Assembly: GCA_964538565.1 (NCBI GenBank)
Contig: CAZIGW010000270.1
Location: 1 to 30,161 of the forward strand
Origin: CAYVBN01 sp964538565
Lineage (GTDB): Bacteria > Pseudomonadota > Alphaproteobacteria > Rhizobiales > Xanthobacteraceae
Length of the DNA: 30,161 nt
Direction of reading: 5' to 3'
Of this stretch, positions 25,990-30,161 are shown one piece after another; the stretch's first letter is position 1; the number at the start of each line of letters is the position of its first letter. Below the pieces are notes generated by a model. It was given only the letters and a program-made list of their open reading frames with translations. It did not search any database and was not told where the DNA came from. The position numbers and the translations under genes are program-made.

Positions 25990-27918
25990 TCAATTGGCCT
26001 TCAGGATGCGCACCGCGTCGGCGCCGAGCGTCAGTGTCGGAGCATCGCCGTCCAAACGCACCGCCTCTCCGGTGAGCAGGTCGAGGAACGCATCGCTTCC
26101 CGAGAAGTCCGCCGCGTCGGCCGGCAACTGCACCCGCGCCAGCGACGTCCCAAAGTTGAGCAGCACCAGGATCCGTTCGCCGCTCCCGTCCTTTCTCTCG
26201 TAGGCGAGCACGCGCTCCTCCGGAGCGACCGCAAGCATGCGGATCGCGCGCGAGCGCAGCGCCGGATGCTCGCGGCGAAGCGCGGCGAGCCGCGCGTACC
26301 AAGTCTCGAGTCCGTCGCGGTCGCGCCAATCGATCGGCTTCGTGTCCCGGTACGGCTGATAGACGGCGCCCACCTCCTCTCCGGTATAGACCGAGGGAAT
26401 TCCCGGCAACGTGAACAGCATCGCGGTTGCCACGCGCAGCCGGTCGATGCCGTAACGCGCGATGAAACGCGCGCCGGTGTCGTTGTTGTCGAGAAAGCGG
26501 AACACCAGAATGTCGGAGATCGACCGCTCGATCGCGGCGCGCAGACGCCTGGCGATATCGGCCTCGTGTTCGAAGGCGTCGCGCCACGCCCAATGGCCGA
26601 GATGTTCCGACCAGTCGTAGGCCACGTCGAACCCGTTCCGGCCGTAATACGGATCGCGAACGGACGCTTCCGCGAGCAACAGCAGATCGGGCTTGATCCG
26701 CTTGAGCTCCGCGCGCCACCGCGGCCAGAAATCCGGCGCGCGCTCGCGCGGACCCCAGGCGGCGTCGACCCGAAAGCCATCCACGTCGAATTCACGCACC
26801 CAATACGAGAACGCCTCGATGATGAGGCGCTGGACCTCCGAGTTGCGGTAGTTGAGGTTCTTGAGGTTCTGCCACTCGAAATAGTGCCTGGCCTCGCCGT
26901 TCGGATCACGAGAGAAAAAGTCGAAATAGGGCGACGAGCGTCCATGTGCGATCGTGTCGGCGAAATAGGCGTTCTGCTCGGAGAGATGATTGGGAGCGAA
27001 ATCGATGATCACCCGCATGCCGCGGGCGTGTGCGGCCGCGATCAACTGGCGAAAATCCTCGCTCTTGCCGATGTCGGGCCGGATGCGGAAATAGTCCGTC
27101 ACCGCGTAGCCGAAGTCGCCCGGCGGGGTGTCGGTGATCGGCGAGAGCCAGAGCGTGTTGATGCCGAGCGCGGCGAGCCGGTCGAGCCGGGCCGTGACGT
27201 CGGAGAGGCCGCGCGGCCCGAACAGCTTCGGCACGACTCCATAGATCACGGCGCGGTCGATCCAGGCGGCATGATCGCGCCCTGGGTCGACCACTTCCGG
27301 CCGTCCGCCCTTGAGACGGAACATCGCCGTGCTTTCGTCCGCGCGGCCCGCCGCGTCCGTCACTTTCAGGGTTACGTAATATTCGCCGTCCGGCGCATTC
27401 GTCGGCAGCACGATCCTGGAACCACGGGAGGGCAAGCCAGGGAGCACCGCCGGACTGCCGGCACGCGCGCGCCATTGGTAGACTTCGATCGCGCTCGGCT
27501 GCACCGGCGCCTGCCGGCTCTCGCTCGCGTCGAGCACCACCCCGGCCTCCGCGACGGAAACGCGGATCCGCGCCGTCGGCACGTTGCGCAGTCGCACGCG
27601 CCACTCCTGCCGCACGCTTTCACCGCGCGGCGCTCCGTGCTCCCGGCACTCCGCCTCGACCACGTTCTCGCCCGGCTTGAGCGGCACGCGAACCTGGGTG
27701 TCTCCCGGTCGTGACGGCACGACGACGGTCCCGAGCGGCGACGAGACCGCGACGTGATCGCAGCGCTCGTCCGTCACCTGCACGTCGACCGGCTTGACGA
27801 ACGTCCACGCATCCCCGCCGGTGGTGCCGAATGCAAGCGCGCCGCCGTCCGCGGCGGGTGGACGCACCAGCAGCGCCAACCCGACGAGAACAATGCGAAA
27901 CGGGATCGAACACCGCAT
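25990..27918 (-). CDS. Secreted GH13 alpha-amylase family glycosidase
   Basis: A 642-aa protein. It has an N-terminal signal peptide (about 1-27), a beta-rich region with a PKD-like module (about 115-203: VVLDASESR, GEYYVTLKVTDAAGRADES) and a GH13 catalytic barrel from about 215, then an all-beta C domain. The four GH13 regions are DFAPNH (306-311), GFRVDAAWG (nucleophile D385), LLLAEAS (acid/base E417) and FLDNND (D480). Region IV has Asn where most members have His. It should cleave or transfer alpha-glucosidic bonds outside the cytoplasm. It lies 93 bp downstream of an ABC exporter gene on the same strand, so both may serve one glucan. No clear Shine-Dalgarno precedes ATG 27918. Confidence 0.92.
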   Translation of the reverse strand: MRCSIPFRIVLVGLALLVRPPAADGGALAFGTTGGDAWTFVKPVDVQVTDERCDHVAVSSPLGTVVVPSRPGDTQVRVPLKPGENVVEAECREHGAPRGESVRQEWRVRLRNVPTARIRVSVAEAGVVLDASESRQAPVQPSAIEVYQWRARAGSPAVLPGLPSRGSRIVLPTNAPDGEYYVTLKVTDAAGRADESTAMFRLKGGRPEVVDPGRDHAAWIDRAVIYGVVPKLFGPRGLSDVTARLDRLAALGINTLWLSPITDTPPGDFGYAVTDYFRIRPDIGKSEDFRQLIAAAHARGMRVIIDFAPNHLSEQNAYFADTIAHGRSSPYFDFFSRDPNGEARHYFEWQNLKNLNYRNSEVQRLIIEAFSYWVREFDVDGFRVDAAWGPRERAPDFWPRWRAELKRIKPDLLLLAEASVRDPYYGRNGFDVAYDWSEHLGHWAWRDAFEHEADIARRLRAAIERSISDILVFRFLDNNDTGARFIARYGIDRLRVATAMLFTLPGIPSVYTGEEVGAVYQPYRDTKPIDWRDRDGLETWYARLAALRREHPALRSRAIRMLAVAPEERVLAYERKDGSGERILVLLNFGTSLARVQLPADAADFSGSDAFLDLLTGEAVRLDGDAPTLTLGADAVRILKAN

Positions 27919-28011
27919 GATGACCGGCGAAGACCTGGGGATGTCGGACTCGGCGACGGAAAGCGGGATCGAAGCCCCGTTACGTCCGACCGGGTGATCG
28001 AGGTTCCGCGA

Positions 28012-29949
28012 TCAGAGGCCGCCCGGTGGAACCGATTCGGGCCGATCCGCCAGCTCCATCGGCTCGGGCGGGAACCCGGGATCGAGATCATTGGCGATCA
28101 AGCCGCGGCTCTGGCGCCGGACGAGAGAGGCATAATAGCCCCCGGCGCGCAAGAGCGCGGCATGAGTTCCCCTCTCGACGATCTTTCCGTCCTTGAGGAC
28201 GATGATGCAATCGGCGTTGACGACCGTCGCGAGCCGGTGGGCGATCACGAACGTCGTTCGCCGCCTAATCAGGACGTGCAGCGCGTCCTGCACAGCTTCC
28301 TCCGATTCGGCATCCAGTGCCGACGTAGCCTCATCGAGCACCAGAATCGGCGGGTCCTTGAGCAGCGCGCGTGCGATGGTAATTCGCTGACGCTCGCCGA
28401 CCGACAAGAGACTGCCGCGTTCCCCCACGAGCGAGTCGTACCGGTCCGGCAACCGGTTGATGAACTCCTCCGCATGCGCCGCCCGCGCCGCGGCGGCGAT
28501 CTGTTCGTCCGTTGCATTGGGTCGGCCGTAGGCGATGTTGGCGCGGATCGTGTCGTTGAACAGCAGCGGATCCTGCAGCACGACGCCGATGTTCTTGCGC
28601 AGCGAGCTCTGCCGGATGGTTCGCACGTCGCGCCCGTCGATCAGGATGCGCCCCTCCTGCGGATCGTAGAAGCGCATCAGAAGGGCCATGAGCGTCGTCT
28701 TGCCCGATCCGCTCGGCCCAACGATCGCAAGCGTCTGGCCGGGCTCGACGTGAAGCGAGATCCCATCGATCAGCGGCCGACCCTCCTGCTCGTAGCGAAA
28801 TCGGACATTCTCGAACCTGATGTCGCCGCGCACATCGGTCAGTTCCGTCGCGCCGGCGGAATCGCCGAGATGCTCCTGGACATTGAGGATCCCGAAGATC
28901 TCGTCGAGCGAAACCACCGCCTTGCGCAGGCTCGAGTAGATCCCGCTCAGACCCTGCACCGGGCCGAACAGGCCGCCCACATAGCCGAGAAACGCGATCA
29001 CGGTTCCGATCGTGATCTGGCCGTTCACCGCCAGATAGGCGCCGAGGCCGATCGCCCACAGCCGCGCCACCGCGATCGAGAGGTTGCTGGCGGCGCCGTA
29101 GCCGGTATCGGTCGCGACGCCGCGGATGACCACCCGATTGGCCGCCGAGACGTCGCGCAGGAAGCGCGATTTCTCCACGTCTTCCATGGCGAAGCTGCGC
29201 ACCACCATGATTCCGGAGAGCACCTCGTTGAAGCGGGAGTAGATGTGCGCCCAGCGATCTAGAAGCGTTCGCTCGCGGCGCGTCTGCTCGGGCCCGGCCC
29301 GCATCGCGATCAAGGCCGGCATGGGCGCGAACACGAGCACCACGAGCGCCAGACGCCAGTCCAGATTGAACATGATCACCACGGCGATGCACAGGAAGAT
29401 GATCGACGGCAGCACGTTGAAGAGAATCAGGCTGACCGCGTTGGTGAAGCCCTGGATGCTGCGGTCGAGCCGCGTCATGATGGCGCCGATGCCCTCGCTG
29501 CGCTGCATGCGCAGCGGCATCTTGTGCAATTTGCCGACCGTCGCTTCCAGCAGCGCGTATTGCAGGCCGAGGCGCGTGCGCCACGTCAGCCAGTTCGCGG
29601 CCCCGTCCATCACTTCGCGCAGCACAGCGCAGGCCGCGAGCGCGGCGATGCCGACGACGAGCATCCGCCCGCCCTGCTGCGCTGAGAGTTCGTCGAAGAC
29701 CGATTTGAGGATCAGTGGTTCGATTGCATTGACCGCCGCCACGGTCAGGGTGAGCGCCACGATGATCGCGATCGCATGACGCTGGGGGAATGCGAACTGA
29801 ACCGCCTGGTGCAGCCGCCTCGGCTGGCTCGAAAGCGGTCGCGCGAAGCCGCCGCCGGGACGGTCCGATGCCTTGTCTGCGCCGCCACCCGAATCGGCCG
29901 CGGCTGCCGGAAGGATTCGCGCCAGCACTCCTCGTCGGCCACCGGTCAT
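28012..29949 (-). CDS. ABC exporter (MsbA/NdvA-like, fused TM and ATPase domains)
   Basis: A 645-aa half-transporter that would act as a homodimer in the inner membrane. After about 55 polar residues come six TM helices (roughly 58-330), then the ATPase: Walker A GPSGSGKTT (411-419), Q-loop VLQDPLLF (Q459), signature LSVGERQR (515-522), Walker B ILVLDEATS (535-543) and H-loop IAHRL (H571). The signature has Val where LSGGQ has Gly. Similarity is to lipid A and cyclic-glucan exporters; the substrate is not determinable. GGGAG stands 7-8 nt before ATG 29949. The GH13 gene follows on the same strand. Confidence 0.93.
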   Translation of the reverse strand: MTGGRRGVLARILPAAAADSGGGADKASDRPGGGFARPLSSQPRRLHQAVQFAFPQRHAIAIIVALTLTVAAVNAIEPLILKSVFDELSAQQGGRMLVVGIAALAACAVLREVMDGAANWLTWRTRLGLQYALLEATVGKLHKMPLRMQRSEGIGAIMTRLDRSIQGFTNAVSLILFNVLPSIIFLCIAVVIMFNLDWRLALVVLVFAPMPALIAMRAGPEQTRRERTLLDRWAHIYSRFNEVLSGIMVVRSFAMEDVEKSRFLRDVSAANRVVIRGVATDTGYGAASNLSIAVARLWAIGLGAYLAVNGQITIGTVIAFLGYVGGLFGPVQGLSGIYSSLRKAVVSLDEIFGILNVQEHLGDSAGATELTDVRGDIRFENVRFRYEQEGRPLIDGISLHVEPGQTLAIVGPSGSGKTTLMALLMRFYDPQEGRILIDGRDVRTIRQSSLRKNIGVVLQDPLLFNDTIRANIAYGRPNATDEQIAAAARAAHAEEFINRLPDRYDSLVGERGSLLSVGERQRITIARALLKDPPILVLDEATSALDAESEEAVQDALHVLIRRRTTFVIAHRLATVVNADCIIVLKDGKIVERGTHAALLRAGGYYASLVRRQSRGLIANDLDPGFPPEPMELADRPESVPPGGL

Positions 29950-30161
29950 CAGCGGACTCCCGCGCTGGTGACGTCAACGGGCCGGATGGTGGTCGGTTCG
30001 CGCGCGCGACTTCCCGCACGCTGCGCCGCGATGCCTCGCGGAGCCAATCGCCCGATCCTTCGAGGGGTGAACGCCCCCGTCCGATACCGGACAGGCACTC
30101 ACCGGTCGGATGCCGCTCGACTGATGAACTTGTGGAACCGACTCACCTCCCCGGATTCGGT
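29950..30161. other. Right-edge region, no gene resolved
   Basis: This is the upstream side of the ABC exporter gene. I see no recognisable protein here. An ATG at 30124 (+) opens a frame, MNLWNRLTSPDS, that runs off the window, and a - strand frame entering from the right ends at a TGA at 30101-30099. Both are too short to judge. Confidence 0.4.

Overview
This is a GC-rich, densely coding stretch of bacterial chromosome. The gene order dnaB-alr-radA-cvpA-purF, a der/YfgM-like block, Omp25/31-type porin and short palindromic elements of the kind scattered through Rhizobiales genomes all point to an alphaproteobacterium of the Hyphomicrobiales (Bradyrhizobium/Rhodopseudomonas/Xanthobacteraceae side). 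That placement is inferred from gene content, not from a marker search.

Part 1 (1-7927, + strand) is conserved housekeeping: a tandem repeat at the left edge, dnaB helicase, alanine racemase overlapping the dnaB stop, two palindromic elements running almost into the radA start codon, radA, then cvpA-purF-SDR as a tightly packed unit. Part 2 (7963-15344, - strand) reads, in transcription order, nnrU-panB, a candidate hairpin, yfgM-like TPR protein, a small Pro/Lys-rich lipoprotein, der, an MFS drug-efflux gene broken by one in-frame stop codon, and a thioredoxin-NhaA fusion. Part 3 (15500-17856, +) is a FAD oxidoreductase overlapping a TctC/Bug-type periplasmic binding protein.

Part 4 (17958-24765) is an accessory-looking region of small enzymes: Omp25-like porin, ArsC/YffB-like protein, a two-domain VOC protein, and a VOC-DUF1428-VOC operon diverging from a HxlR-type regulator that carries an extra SCP2-like C-terminal domain. 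The 81-bp divergent spacer contains two fully interleaved sigma70-like promoters. A DHFR/RibD-like reductase, a tautomerase-like protein and a divergent LysR regulator follow. Part 5 (24787-29949, -) holds a class A beta-lactamase with a Tat-type signal, a probable acetyltransferase remnant, a secreted GH13 glycosidase and an MsbA-like ABC exporter.

No rRNA, tRNA, CRISPR array, insertion sequence or phage module was seen. The features most worth following up are the N-terminal redox-domain NhaA fusion, the palindromic repeat family with compensatory changes in both stems, the interleaved HxlR promoters with their regulator, and two decaying genes (MFS and GNAT-like).
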